DNA from: Pholiota molesta
Lineage: Eukaryota > Basidiomycota > Agaricomycetes > Agaricales > Strophariaceae
DNA length: 64,000 nucleotides
Assembly (NCBI GenBank): GCA_014925825.1
Contig: JACGCK010000046.1
Coordinates: 62,001-126,000, forward strand
Direction: 5' to 3'
Shown: in pieces, positions 1 to 11,244 of the stretch
Numbering within the stretch: the stretch's first letter is position 1
Layout of the letters: each line of letters opens with the position of its first letter
Program-made: the position numbers and the translations under genes
Notes under the pieces: model-generated
What the model was told of the DNA's origin: nothing
What the model saw: only the letters and a program-made list of their open reading frames with translations
Database searches by the model: none

Positions 1-2480
1 TGTAGAGGTTCCGAGGTCGATTTCGCGAATGGGAGAAGGGGACGCGGACGGAGATGGCGCGAATTGGACTTGCTCGCTTAATTCGACAATCCCGGTATCT
101 GTCCCTGACTCGCATCCGTTTCTGTTCCAAGCCCATTTATTTCAATCTACTACGTACGTACATGGGGTGTAGACGTATATAAGGGCTACTTATTCTACCG
201 TCTATCCTCATCCCCCCAGCTCCTCTTCTCTCCTCTGCTCTCCACTTCTCTCCTCCGCTCTCCTCATCTGCTCTCCTCGCCTTCGCCGTCGACAGCCTGC
301 TGGGTAAGTACGCGCCTTCTCGTCGCTCGTCATGGCCACTGACCTTTCCCTTTCCAAGCCCGTCTGGAGCCCGCAATCGACGACGACGGTCCGCGCTCAC
401 CACGCTCGCCTTCATCGGGTAAGTCGCAGGCGACCGTACGACTCGCCAGGGCTGAACGCAGACGAGATCAGCAGACCGCGGGGCTGAGCAGGAGCGCGCC
501 GTCGACTTATCCGCGAGGCGCAGGCGTCGTCCGCCTCACTCCTCTGCGCCTCTCGCCTTCGATCGCTTTCGCAGCCGCCACCCGCACCCGACCGCCCTCA
601 TCCTTCGCAGCGCAGCGCCATCCGCGGCTACGCCATCCCCGCAGCGATCCGTACGCATCTGCGCGAGCGTATCTGGTACGTCCTGATGGATCCGTGCCGC
701 CGCCACTGACGCGATCTATGCTTCTTTCCCGCAGGGCACGCCGCCCTCAGGACGAACGACGCAGATGGGTAGGGGCCATGGGAGTCGGCGGTCTGCAGGC
801 GTCGAGGAGAGCGAGAATCTGTGGGCGCAGGTGGTAAGCGGCGAGTTCGTGCCCTGTCGTGCAAGCGCTAATCGCCCCGTCGTCAGCGTTGCCTGCATAC
901 CGTCGGCTCGAGCTCAAACGTACCGTATACGCGGGCTGGCACCGTATTGTGCCCGCTGTCTTCCACATTGTACGTCCCCATCCATTCCATCGTACGTTCG
1001 GCTGACCATCTTCTCTGTGCAGTGCACGCCGCCCTCAGGACGAACAACTCGTATAGGGACTAGGGGAGTCCGCGGGAGCGCGTCGGCGGTCGGCAGGCGT
1101 CGAGGACAGCGGGAATCGGTGGGCGCAGGTGGTAAGCGGCGCGTTTGTGCCCTGCCTTGCAAGCGCTAATCGCCCCGTCGTCAGCGTTGCCTGCATACCG
1201 TCGGCTCGAGCTCAGACGTACCGTATACGCGTGCTGGCACCGTATTGCACCCGCTGTACGTCCCATCCATGCCATCGTACGTTCGGCTGGCTGACTCGCG
1301 GCGTCGCTAGGTCGTGGAATTGCGGTCGAGATCGAGGAGAGTGGGCGAGGGCGTGGCGTGGCGCGACTCTGTCGACATCGTCTTAGCTGCGATGTGTTTG
1401 CGAATCGGTGCTCACAGCCGAAGGGTCTGGCTGCCGTCGACGCCGTTCGAGCTGGGCGGCGGTGGATGGTGAGGAATGCTGGGGCCGAGGTAAGCATGGA
1501 AGTCATAACGAAAGGAAACTAGATTCACCTTGAGATCGTCCGCTAGCTTTCACGTGCGCCTCCCGCGGCGGCGAACGGTGTTCAGCTCGTTGTCATCGAC
1601 CATGCCTGTAATCCGTCGCCACGAGCTCAGACGCACCGTATACGCGGGCTGGCACCGTATTGCGCCCGCTGTCTTCCACATCGTATGTCCCCATCCATTC
1701 CATCGTACGTTCGGCTGGCTGACTCGCTGCGTCGCTAGGTCTTGGAATTGCGTTCGAGATCGAGGAGAGTGGACGAGGGCGTGGCGTGGCGCGACTCTGT
1801 CGACATCGTCTTAGCTGCGATGTTGTCGTGAATCGGTGCACACGGCCGAAGGGTCTGGCTGCCGCCGACGCCGTTCGAGCTGGGCGGCGGTGGATGGCAA
1901 GGAACGCTGGGGCCGAGGTAAGCATGGATGTCATAACGAAAGGAAACTAAATTCACCTTGAGATCGTCCGCTAGCTTTCACGTGCGCCTCCCGCGGCGGC
2001 GAACAGTGTTGCACTCGTTGTCGTCGACCATGGCGCGTCGGAGGGCGCCGGCGTCGATGGCTAGCCATGGCTCCGTTGCTAGCGCCAGCAATCGATGAGC
2101 CGTTATCGAGGAGAGTGTTCGGAGGCGAAGACGCACGGGGGGTGTTGCAGCGCCGGACTCGGTCGCCGGCTGCGATGTTCTTGGGAATCGTTATACGCGG
2201 CCAAGGGTTTGGCTGACGCAAAAGCCGTGCGAGTGAGAGGGCAAGGAGGTTACAGCTGCAGGGCCGAGGTAAGCACAGATGCAGCACAACGAAAGGAAAC
2301 TCACATTCGGCCCGCGGCATCGAAGCACGGCGCGGAGATCGTCGTCGTTGTGGGTGTTGGCGGGATGGCGGGTGGGGTAGATAGACTGGCCGCGATATAA
2401 GAAGAGCGGAAACGGGCGGTAGGTATAGGCGGCCGGGGTGGTACACAGCGAGATAGCGTAGCACAACATTCTTCTTTCAG
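1..2480. repeat. GC-rich tandem repeat tract with exon/intron-like units
   Basis: No convincing protein gene. A TATA-like box (about 172-181) is followed by a C/T-rich stretch and consensus GTAAGT sites near 304 and 420, as if a transcript starts near 210. Two tandem units of about 290 bp start near 730 and 1020, each opening with a CAG acceptor-like site plus GCACGCCGCCCTCAGGACGA and containing GTGGTAAGCGGC. Then two units of about 425 bp (about 1185-1610 and 1612-2035) share the block GTCGTGGAATTGCG / GCGTGGCGTGGCGCGACTC. A more diverged third copy follows at 2095-2300. Reading frames are open by chance because of GC content and are not conserved between units. Related sequence recurs at 24.6-25.0 kb and, inverted, at 52.5-52.8 kb. 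Confidence 0.6.
172..181 (+). promoter_or_regulatory. TATA-like box upstream of the repeat tract
   Basis: GTATATAAGG followed after 25-40 bp by a pyrimidine-rich stretch, as in fungal core promoters. What it would transcribe is unclear: the downstream sequence holds splice-like sites but no conserved reading frame. Confidence 0.35.
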
Positions 2481-2489
2481 CGGCCAGCC

Positions 2490-4095
2490 TGTCATTTCGG
2501 TCTCGAGGTCATGGAGCAATGCGGCGTGCAATTCAAAGACGAGCTAGATGGAGTGTTTTGGCAAGACGTCTTATGAGAATCCGAGCCCTTTGCAAAAGAG
2601 ATTACAAGGAGAGAATGGCAGAATATCGAAGGTCGGTGATTGATATCGATGGATGAGTGGAAGCGCTGCGTGCTTTCAATTTGTCGCGTCGAGTCACGCC
2701 GAAGTCACGGCGCTTTCGGAGTTCCCGGATAAGTCATGTGACCAAACGCGCTCTCATTCCATCGCGTTCGCAAAATCCCCCCGTTATCTTTCTTCCTTTA
2801 CCCCATCATCTTCTCCCCCCTCCGCGCTCTTTTGAATCTCTAGAGAACGTTTCTGAAGCTTATATACAACTTATCTGCGATGTCGATGCCTGGCCGCGAA
2901 AAATGGTAGGATATGCGATCATGCCAATCTTCGAGTCCCAACATCCCGACTCTAAGGCGCAATGACGGGGTTGCTATCGTGCATCTTGGACTCTGTCAAG
3001 TGAGTCGATTCCTCGTTATGTCTTTTTACGACTTGTTGAGAGGAAATGTTCTAAACCTTATCTCGTATGGATGGATGGTTTGTAGTTCTCAGCGGTGAGT
3101 CCGACACAAATATATGGGCATATATTTGCAATTCCCCCATGATATGCTCAACTTATGACCGAAAGGTGCCATTAGTTTGCGGCTTGAATCCCGCTTTTGA
3201 GCTTGGGTAGTGTGCTCCCCTCCGTTCGCAAGGTATGTAACGATGTTTTCTGCACCCTCGATTTAGAGGTGACTGCTGCGTATTCCCTTGACTTCTACAG
3301 ATACAGCTAGGGTCCTCCGGACTGACCCACGAATGGGCGACAAGCTGTGGGAGTATAGATGAGGTACGTTCGAAGCAAAGCTGAGGTTGTCCTTATGCTG
3401 ATTTTATCACATGAAGGCTCGTTCTGCGGCGCGATCGGTGGGAGCAGGCGTGCATTTCCGTGAGTAAGATTAGGATTATGGATCGACGGACATGATGGAT
3501 CATGCGTGATGTGCAAGTGGGTATGTACGTTGGAGCAGCGACGAAGCGATGTGGGATCGACTAAAGGGTCCAAGCGGGTAATGCACAGGGAAGGTAAAGC
3601 AAGAAGCGCGAAAGAAGTACGAGATATCAGTAAAAGATGGACGAAAGCACGAAATCCACTACGAAAGAATACACAAAAGCAAAAACAAAATTACTCATAG
3701 ATAGTCCACACACCTACCATATCCGACGCCCAGCGTCACCCAGCAGCCCGATCTCCAACGGTCGTTCATTCATCAATGGCTGAGACTGTCGTACTTGGCG
3801 TGGAACGGCGACATCGGCGCATGCGTCTGCCCCGCGTTGCCGTACGGGTTGCTGCCCGCGCCTGCCGCGCCGACGTTGAGGTTCAACTGCGAGCGCTTCA
3901 GAATATCAGCCGCGACCTCCTGGCCGTACTGTTCCGCGAGTTGGCTTTGAAAAGAGAGAGAGAGAGAGCGGCGTCAGTGCGGCCTATGATGCAAAAACAA
4001 AACACAGAAACGTACTTGGCATAATTTTCCATGATCACCGCCATCGTGCCCATGTTCAGGCGGTACGCCTCGGGCATCATGCCCTTTCCGAACCG
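2490..4095 (+). repeat. Copy 1 of a 1.6-kb inverted duplication
   Basis: This segment is present again in opposite orientation at about 15785-17490. Matching landmarks include the CGCTGCGTGCTTTCAATTTG block near 2665, the AT palindrome near 3108-3128, the block around 3180-3310, the segment 3500-3700, and the last two exons of the tetraspanin gene (3773-4095). One end falls inside tetraspanin exon 3 at the sequence GGAAAGGGC. In the coding part the two copies differ at only a few bases (for example Val to Ala and Gly to Arg changes). Copy 1 contains the functional gene end, so copy 2 is probably the derived one. Confidence 0.85.
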
Positions 4096-5650
4096 GTACG
4101 TGATATGGTTACTGCATAGCAGGCCCGCGATCATCACCGCGAGCTGCAGCGGCACCAGCGCGAACACGACCGTGTACCAGCGCTGCAGCACGAGCCGCTG
4201 GAACGTCAGGTACGGCAGCTTGCACCCGGGCAGCACGCTCCGCGCGTAGCACGTCTGCGAGATCACGGCCTCGACGAACGGCGAGAAGTACCCGCAGCAC
4301 TTGAGCGCGTCCTGGATCAGCAGCCGGTCCGTCGTCGAGAACAGCCGACTCCACTGCAGGTTGACCTTGCCCTCCAGGTTGAGGCGGCGGCGGCGGTACG
4401 TGATGTACCCGGGCACGACGAGGAACGCGAAGGTGATCCAGGTAAGGAAGGTGTACATGGCGAGGAAGGAGCGGTTGTTGAGCAGGATGCCGGCCCAGCC
4501 GATGACGGCGGTGAGGATGCCCACGCACGCGGCGATGGTGGAGAGGATGAGCTCGGGGCGGTTCGCGATGCGCAGGATGTCGCTGTGCGGCCACACGTCG
4601 AACCAGGTCAGCAGCACGACGACGAGCGCTGCGATGGAGTAGAGCGTGAGCTGTGGAAATGTTGTTTGTGAGTGCTGCGGATCGAAGGGAAGCGGTAAAT
4701 GGAAGAAGATAACAAAGTCATGGACAGGAACTCTGATTCCTTGTCAGAAGATTGGATATGGATGAAGGGGGCATATGACGCGGCACCAATCTCACGCCCA
4801 ACATCCGCCTCAGCAGCCTGGCCACACACAATATACACCGCAGCAGGCACCGCTACCTCCGCTTTATCAGCCACAACAGCCCCCCGTCTCATTATTCCCA
4901 GGTATCCAAGCCCAACGCTACGAGGTGTGCGCTCATGCATTTCCCCCGGTTGGCATCCATAATCCGAGAAGATTAATTCCTCGCATCATTGGCTTCCAAA
5001 GGATGGGAAGCCCTCCTTGCCAGAAAATTTGGATATGGATGAATGCTACGTCCCCAGGGACGTACTCCACCAAAAAAAGAAAAGAAAAGACAAGGAAAGA
5101 AAAAGAGAAAGAAAAAATAATAATCAGGCACGCACGAAGGTGTTGGTGACGAAGAGGATCCACTTGAATCTATTCCACCGCAGCCGCTTATCCGACATCC
5201 GCGCCTCCCCGCTCTTGAACGCATCGGCCCCCCCACCGCGCTTGGGGATGTTGATGTCGTCCACGCCCCGTTGCTTTCGTTTCCTCGCACCCCCGCCCAT
5301 GGGGGCGATCGGAGACGCCGAGAACTTTGACGGCAGATAGTTGACGCTCAGGGAGAGGTTGCCGGTGGAGACGGCGGAGCTGAGCGAGAGGTTGTCGTGT
5401 GAGTTGCGAAAGCCGCCGGGCTCGCGAAGGGCGCTGAGGGCGGGCTGAGGCCGCCGTAGTCATTGTTCATGTCGGCGAGGATGTGGCGGGTCGAGCCAGC
5501 TGCTGAGTAGGCGGAGCCAGCGATGGAGGTGCGGCGGGAAGAGCGACTGCGGAGAAGAGCAAAACGTGGTCGTGAGGACAGCTCATCAAAAGGCCTCAGA
5601 AGGCCGGCAGACCGCAGACAAGGCTGTACTCACGGCGAGTTGTTATCCAT
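3773..5650 (-). CDS. Tetraspanin (fungal Tsp2-like), with a one-base frameshift in exon 2
   Basis: Integral membrane scaffold; fungal tetraspanins are linked to cell-surface organisation and hyphal or infection-structure function. Inferred exons on the minus strand: 5650-5634, 5546-5136, 4650-4016 and 3944-3773, with GTGAGT, GTGCGT and GTACGT donors. The ATG (MDNNS) is at 5650-5648. A long basic cytosolic N-terminus ends in RWNRFKWILFVTNTF, then helix 1 (LTLYSIAALVVVLLTWF), two more helices, a large loop with the tetraspanin signature LKCCGYFSPF and further cysteines, and a fourth helix (ALVPLQLAVMIAGLL). Exons sum to 1235 nt, one short of 412 codons. The frame shifts between GGLSPPSAPFASP and GFRNSHDNLS (about 5415-5430, AGCCCGGCGG), implying a one-base deletion, a sequencing error or an unseen splice. 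Intron 2 is unusually long (485 nt). The 3' part is duplicated near 15.8 kb. Divergent from the DUF6534 gene. Confidence 0.85.
4752..5132 (+). other. Insertion-like segment inside tetraspanin intron 2
   Basis: The intron holds a plus-strand segment bounded by a direct repeat (TTGGATATGGATGAA at 4752-4766 and 5029-5043, imperfectly extended to about 25 bp upstream). Between the repeats is an open frame (from 4775) rich in Gln and Pro, with runs such as QQPGHTQYTPQQAPLPP. Beyond the second repeat is an A-rich tract (about 5071-5125). The composition looks like a piece of coding sequence captured in the intron rather than ordinary intron, but there is no proof that it is expressed. Confidence 0.45.
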
Positions 5651-7092
5651 CTAGTTAGAGCGCCCGTGTCAACGGAACAGGCAGATGTATTAAAAGTAAT
5701 GAGCGTCGGTAATATGTGTGCGGAGGTAGATGGTGGTAGATGTCGAGGACGGTGAGGGTTGGAAGAGACGGCGGTTGCGTAAGAGACGAATCAAAAGCGT
5801 CAGAAAAAATACCCATGGGAAAATGAAATGATTGCACCAAATGGGGGCTTTCTGCGCCTAGGCGCTCGCGCTCGACCTGGTGGCCGTTTGAGTCGAGATA
5901 CGTCGACCACACGCGCTGCATAGGCGGCGGAGGGGCGGGGGAGGTGTTGGGGTGAGTGCAAGACACTATTTTGTTTGATATTCCCTATCATATCCTCCGT
6001 TTCCCACTTCACATGCTACCCACCCGAACAACATTGATGTACAGAATACCGCGAACGTTCCATGTCACCTGCCCACATGCGTCCTCAACGTCTCCCTCCG
6101 AGCATAAACATCAGTCGAGCGGCCTTGTTCCCAATGCACGCCTCGCAAAACAACAGCGCGTCCCGACTCCCGAGGCGGTCCAGCAGGAACCGAAGAGAGG
6201 TAAACGAGGCTCAAGAATTTAAAGAAACCCCCTAACAACCAATTCTACTGGCACGTGATCCATGGTTTCAGGCTCCGCTAATCAGAATAGGCACAACTGC
6301 GCAGTTTTCTGCCAGCACTCTAGCTCATCTTTGGCCAATTAATCCCACATCTGGTGGTACATACTCGTTACCTGTAGAGCAAGGATTTTTTTTTGGTATC
6401 GCGGGCTGGTTCAAACGACGATAAACCCGGCGCAGAGGGACTCAACTTAGCCTGTCACCGATGCCCACTCGCCTATCACACATAGCGCCAAGCACTACCA
6501 ACTAAATATTGTCGGTTATCACCCCACCATCCCCAGTCCACCATCAAAATCGCGGGAGTGCCCACTCTTCTCTCCTCTCTACAATCTACCTCAGTCTACC
6601 TCACGTCTTTCCTTTCAACCCCGCATCGACATGATTACCATTATCTTCCCCTCCCAAGTTCCCAGCGAGTCGTGATTTCACTTAAATCACTCAAAGGCCG
6701 CACGGCACCCTCCCCAAACCTCGGGCTCAGATCTAATTTCTCAGACCCTCGGCAAATTCAAATGATGTGCCACGGCCCACAGCGACCGCACGAAGCGATA
6801 GTCATCGGTCCGCTGCCCGTCCTATCTAGTGGTTTTCAGTGGTAGCATCCCGGAGATTGATTAACCGCCTCCTATGCTATCGAGTGCCCCTTGATAGACG
6901 CCCAGAAGAGCGCACCTGCATCGAGCGACATCTATACTAGGTCAAGAAAACCCCTTGAGTAGTGCTAGAATCCCATACAATGGTCACAAGTGTAAGAACT
7001 GTTACAAGGGTATTAGAAGATAGCGCTGCTGGGAATGCTCGAAATACTTCTAATGTTTGCAAGGCAATTTTCCACTAGAATTCTACGGAATT

Positions 7093-7146
7093 CATTAGAA
7101 TCTAACTGTTCATTAGAATCTAACTGTTCATTAGAATCTAACTGTC
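7093..7146 (+). repeat. 18-bp tandem repeat, three copies
   Basis: CATTAGAATCTAACTGTT is repeated three times head to tail (7093-7110, 7111-7128, 7129-7146, the last ending in C). It is followed by GGAATCTAACGTGAGGGG near 7171-7188. Related sequence with GGAATCTAACGTGGGGG occurs near 17995-18015, and a looser match near 15755-15790, so these may be decayed ends of one small mobile-element family. Confidence 0.7.
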
Positions 7147-8423
7147 CATTACAATGAATCGTCAAGCTGGAATCTAACGTGAGGGGTTCCATTGTTACAG
7201 TTAATTGGACGGTTGCAAAGCCGTCTTATCATATTCTATCACTTTTTCCAGCTTATGGATCCACTGCATCAAGCCTAGAGAATACATACGAACCAACCGT
7301 TCATCGGTACGAACGTACTTGAAGAATCGTAGACGATTGTTCGACGCTCTCATATTTAATATTTCTGGATGTCCTATGTCCTAAGGTGACCCAGGTGCGA
7401 CTTGAACTGTGCTGCAGCGGAAAAAATCTTTCTTTGAACTAGAGAACTCGATACGAAGGGATTCAGATATCCTGCGGGACATGTTATTGGCTCGTCTTGA
7501 GAACGAGAGACCACAATTTCCAGCTCAATCTCGCTGGATATTCAAGAATTGGGTTCTTCGCAATCGCATCATTTCATATCTCTGCAATTTGACAGAGTTT
7601 GACTTCAAGGCGTTTAATCCCGAATCGTCGAGAACTCGACAAGGTCGCTGCTATCATATATTTGGAATATGCAAAAAACATCATCGACAAATGCGAAGTA
7701 ACCTTTCGCGATAAGGCGTTTGAAATCTCTTGAGACGCTAGGGTACTATCCCATTACTATCCCGTCGTCGATTCGGTACTTATAAGATGAAGTGCATACC
7801 CATTCAGATCCAACTCTATGCATTTGGATGCATCCTTCCTCTTGTAAGAATCGTCTGATTACTGATGTTGCTCGCCATTCGATCACTTTGATCTAATATA
7901 GAAGATCTCTCCTGACCGCATGTGAGTAACGCTCACCTCAAATTCCATTCCCATGACCGTTGTGATTCCGATGAAATTTCTATTTTTATCTCTGTGGACC
8001 AGCGTGCCACTGGTATGTACAGAACCAGAAGAAGTCTAATCACCTACTTAAAACCAGCGATTATCAGCTCCTATCTCTGTCGCAGTACAACATCGATGAT
8101 AACAGAATATGATTATGGCCACCGTAAATTTTCGTCAAGTAAAGTCAGTAAAGGCAACTTTATTTTGGCTCAGGTATAAGCTTAGGAGGAGCGACGCCAC
8201 CACATATGATGATATGTCTATCAATAAACGGATAGTCTCTGAAGTCCCGGGATCTCCAGCCCAAAAATGAAATTCCGCGCTGAAGATTCCAATTTAAGGT
8301 TATTTAAGGTTGCATTCCAAAAGCGCTCCAGACGCGGTGGACACAACCTTCCTACATATGGCAATCGCGTGCATACTAGATCATCCGCTTATATTCGATC
8401 GGTCAAATTTGCTGCTCTGTGCG

Positions 8424-8432
8424 CAATATAAG
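8424..8432 (+). promoter_or_regulatory. TATA-like box of the DUF6534 gene
   Basis: AATATAAGG about 110 bp before the ATG at 8537, with a C/T-rich stretch between it and the start codon, typical of fungal leaders. Confidence 0.4.
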
Positions 8433-8536
8433 GCGTCTCCACTCGCGACCGCTCGTGCAGTTCCCCTCTCGTTCTGTGGGTTGGCTCCCGCCTCTCCTAG
8501 AAAGTCTTACCTCGGCCACTGTCTCATACCCCCACG

Positions 8537-10906
8537 ATGTCTACGGATATCCCCAAGTCCCTTGGCGCCCTGCTTTTTGGCGGTCTCTTTTCATCTCTGT
8601 CCGTTTTCTTCCCGTTTCTCCGAGATCCATGGGGAGATAGCATGCTAATAGGGCGCATTCGAACGATAGATTAACTGGCCTGGTAGTCATTCAAGTTGTG
8701 TTGTACCTCAAGGTTTACCCCCGCGATTCGAATCGCCTAAAGTCACTCGTACGTCCAGTTCTTCGTTCTACCTCTCCTATTTTCGATATGCGCCCCATGC
8801 GCGCTTGTATCGCCTCTTTATCATCCTGTATTGGCACTCATTAACGATCTGCAGGTTCTATCAATATTGCTCCTTGATTTATTCCACACCGGTTTCATTT
8901 GGGCTGCGCTCTGGAGTTATTTCGTGGAGAACCCTGGATCGGCTACAGGTGTCGATACCATTCACTGGTGCGCCCTACTTCTTTGTCGTCTTTGATGTCT
9001 CGAGATTCAATAACTTCTATTCCCCATCCATTTATGAATGATAGGAATATCGCGGTGCGTTTCTTCCTCGTCACTTTTCCGGCTCAATCAGCTGATTACA
9101 TCTGAAATATTCAGCTTACGGTTGTCATAACGGTAAGCTTCCTTTCTAGGGCTTCGAAAAAAGGCTGAAGGGAGAACTCGCTATCTTAGGCAGTCCTTAC
9201 ATTCTTGGTTCATCTGTGAGTCATATCACCTTCTCTCAAAATGCCCGAAGGAGAAGACTGACCTACAACCACGAAGATTCTTCGCGCATCGAATTTTCCT
9301 GCGTAAGCATACTCGTAACCCGCCAAATCTGACTCGATCGCGGCTAATAGTATCACTGTCTCTTCGTTTCGCCGTTCAGTAAGCAAAAAGAGCTACTATC
9401 TCGTGGCACCTATCGTAAGCCCCTCGCTGATTTTTCCTATTGTACCGACTTACCATGAGTGTATCGCAGGTGCTGCTTGCCGTTCTCCGTCTTGGTGCGT
9501 CGTTCCGTTCGCTACACTTCCGACCCCTGATCTGAATCATAACGCCCGGTGCCCCAGTTGCCGCTTCTGGTGAGTGATCATCGTTTCCGTCGCATATTCT
9601 GCAGGCTCGAAATAAATTCTGACTGCACCTCTACTTCTACTCATCACTCTGAACTATCCGGATTTCCATTGTCACCACTGATCTGTTGACCGAATGTCGA
9701 TGATTCTTTGGAATATAGCCTCTACCGCTGAGATGTGTGTACCATCATGGCCGCAGTCTAAATCAATTCTCAGTCATTTATTTAGGTTGCGCCTACAGAC
9801 GTTTACAGGATTCAGATCTAATTTCGGCGTAAGTCCCACTTGATGTCTCACGATTCACGCGATTGGAGATATTTTGAACGTATATCTAGTGGATATTCAC
9901 CGCAGGCTTAGCGCTTTCGTCCCTCATTGATATCCTCATCACAAGCTCCCTTTTCATTTTACTCCAATCAAACCGCACCGAGGCCGCATCCCCTATGTAC
10001 GTAGATATTCCCCCGTTTTCATCTTTTGAAACCGATAAGCTGATGCTGCTTTTTCATTCGACGAATGTTCTAGCGTAAACGCGGTAATAGACAGCTTGAT
10101 GCGATATACATTTGAGACCGGTTTACTAACATGGTGTGTTTGAATTTGAATCGTCTGCCCGGGTTTGCAGCCCAAGGTTCGCCCGTTCTCAACTAATCTT
10201 ATCTTCTCAGCACTGGGACGGTGATATCCTTGATCTGCGTATGTATATTTGAAACCCCCATCAACGCGTAGAACTGTACACTCATCCATCTCTTTTTTCT
10301 CCCCCCCCTTTTCGGCGTTGTTCGTGGATTCCAACATCAGTGGCTAGTGATGCCCACGAATCTTATCTTCATGGGCCTGCATTTCGTGATTGGCAAGCGT
10401 AAGTAACTCCCTCGCCATCAGAGCACCAGATTCAGATGCTCACGACTAAACCCAGTCTACGCCAACTCATTGCTCGTCACGTACGTCCCTCTGAAACATG
10501 AATTACAAAAGGGGTTCTTAGCAGATCACTAACAATCCCTCTCCTCAAAGGCTGAACACGCGAGATGCAGTCCGTCGCGCTCGCTCTGAATCATCGAAAG
10601 AATTCAACGGCCCTGTCCACCTGGTCAATACACGCCGACCGCGTGTCGGCATGAACACTTCGGACGCATCCCGGGTGAGTAGCCTCCTGCGAACAGCGCT
10701 CTGGTCATGGATATCGAAATCTGACTGTGTCTTATCTCACGATAACTAGCGCTCGGAAAGCCCAATGGACTCCAAGGGCCAAATTATCGTACGCATTGTT
10801 CCTCTGATATTTCGACCAACGATTGTAGAGTCTGACCAAAGCACGACTTATGCAGACACAGCTCGAAGTCAATGTGGAGCGAACCGTAATTTACGAGGGA
10901 ATGTGA
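8537..10906 (+). CDS. DUF6534-type seven-helix membrane protein with about 20 exons
   Basis: Expansion family of agaricomycete multi-pass membrane proteins, function unknown. Inferred exons: 8537-8598, 8670-8748, 8855-8967, 9045-9054, 9115-9132, 9190-9215, 9277-9302, 9380-9414, 9470-9494, 9558-9569, 9719-9734, 9786-9828, 9890-9996, 10074-10133, 10211-10238, 10341-10398, 10456-10480, 10551-10674, 10750-10788, 10856-10906. They total 957 nt, a closed frame of 318 residues. The product begins MSTDIPKSLGALLFGG and shows the family's helices and landmarks: IQVVLYLKVYPRDSNRLK, LLLDLFHTGFIWAALW, FFAHRIF, WIFTAGLALSSLIDILITSS, MRYTFETGLLTCGTVISLIC, MPTNLIFMGLHFVIGKLYAN, then a cytosolic tail starting TLNTRDAVRRARSES and ending RTVIYEGM. 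Several exons are only 10-18 nt. Individual small splice sites were placed by eye, but frame closure and family match are strong. Converges with the ISWI gene (338 bp apart). Confidence 0.85.
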
Positions 10907-11244
10907 TATTCAAAAAATATCTTTTCGGTCAAGTTCGACTCTACCTACTCTGCGATGATTTCAAGCAAGCAACCGCTCATCTATCTATGTATTTATCTGG
11001 TTTCTAATATCGTATTACATACCGTTATAACCGTCGCGCTCATTTAAGTTCCAACACTTTGTACCCCCTGCAATCCTCACAAAAGACCATGATTAAAACT
11101 CTATGAGACATACATAGAAAGCAGAACAGATTAGAATTAAAACATGAACAGGCAAACGTGTATGGACGGAATCAAGAATACAAAGGGTCGGAGTATCTAC
11201 AACACATAAAGGATCATCAAGGCTGAAAGAACGACTCTATACAT

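Larger units (their letters stand above)
5651..8536. other. Intergenic region between tetraspanin and the DUF6534 gene
   Basis: About 2.9 kb. It should contain both promoters of these divergent genes. I see no reading frame with convincing protein features; the longest (7409-7714, 101 codons) is Arg/Phe-rich and unlike anything I recognise. An 18-bp triple repeat lies at 7093-7146. Base composition is clearly more A+T-rich than in the flanking genes, especially 6900-8300. A TATA-like AATATAAGG sits about 110 bp upstream of the DUF6534 start. Confidence 0.6.
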
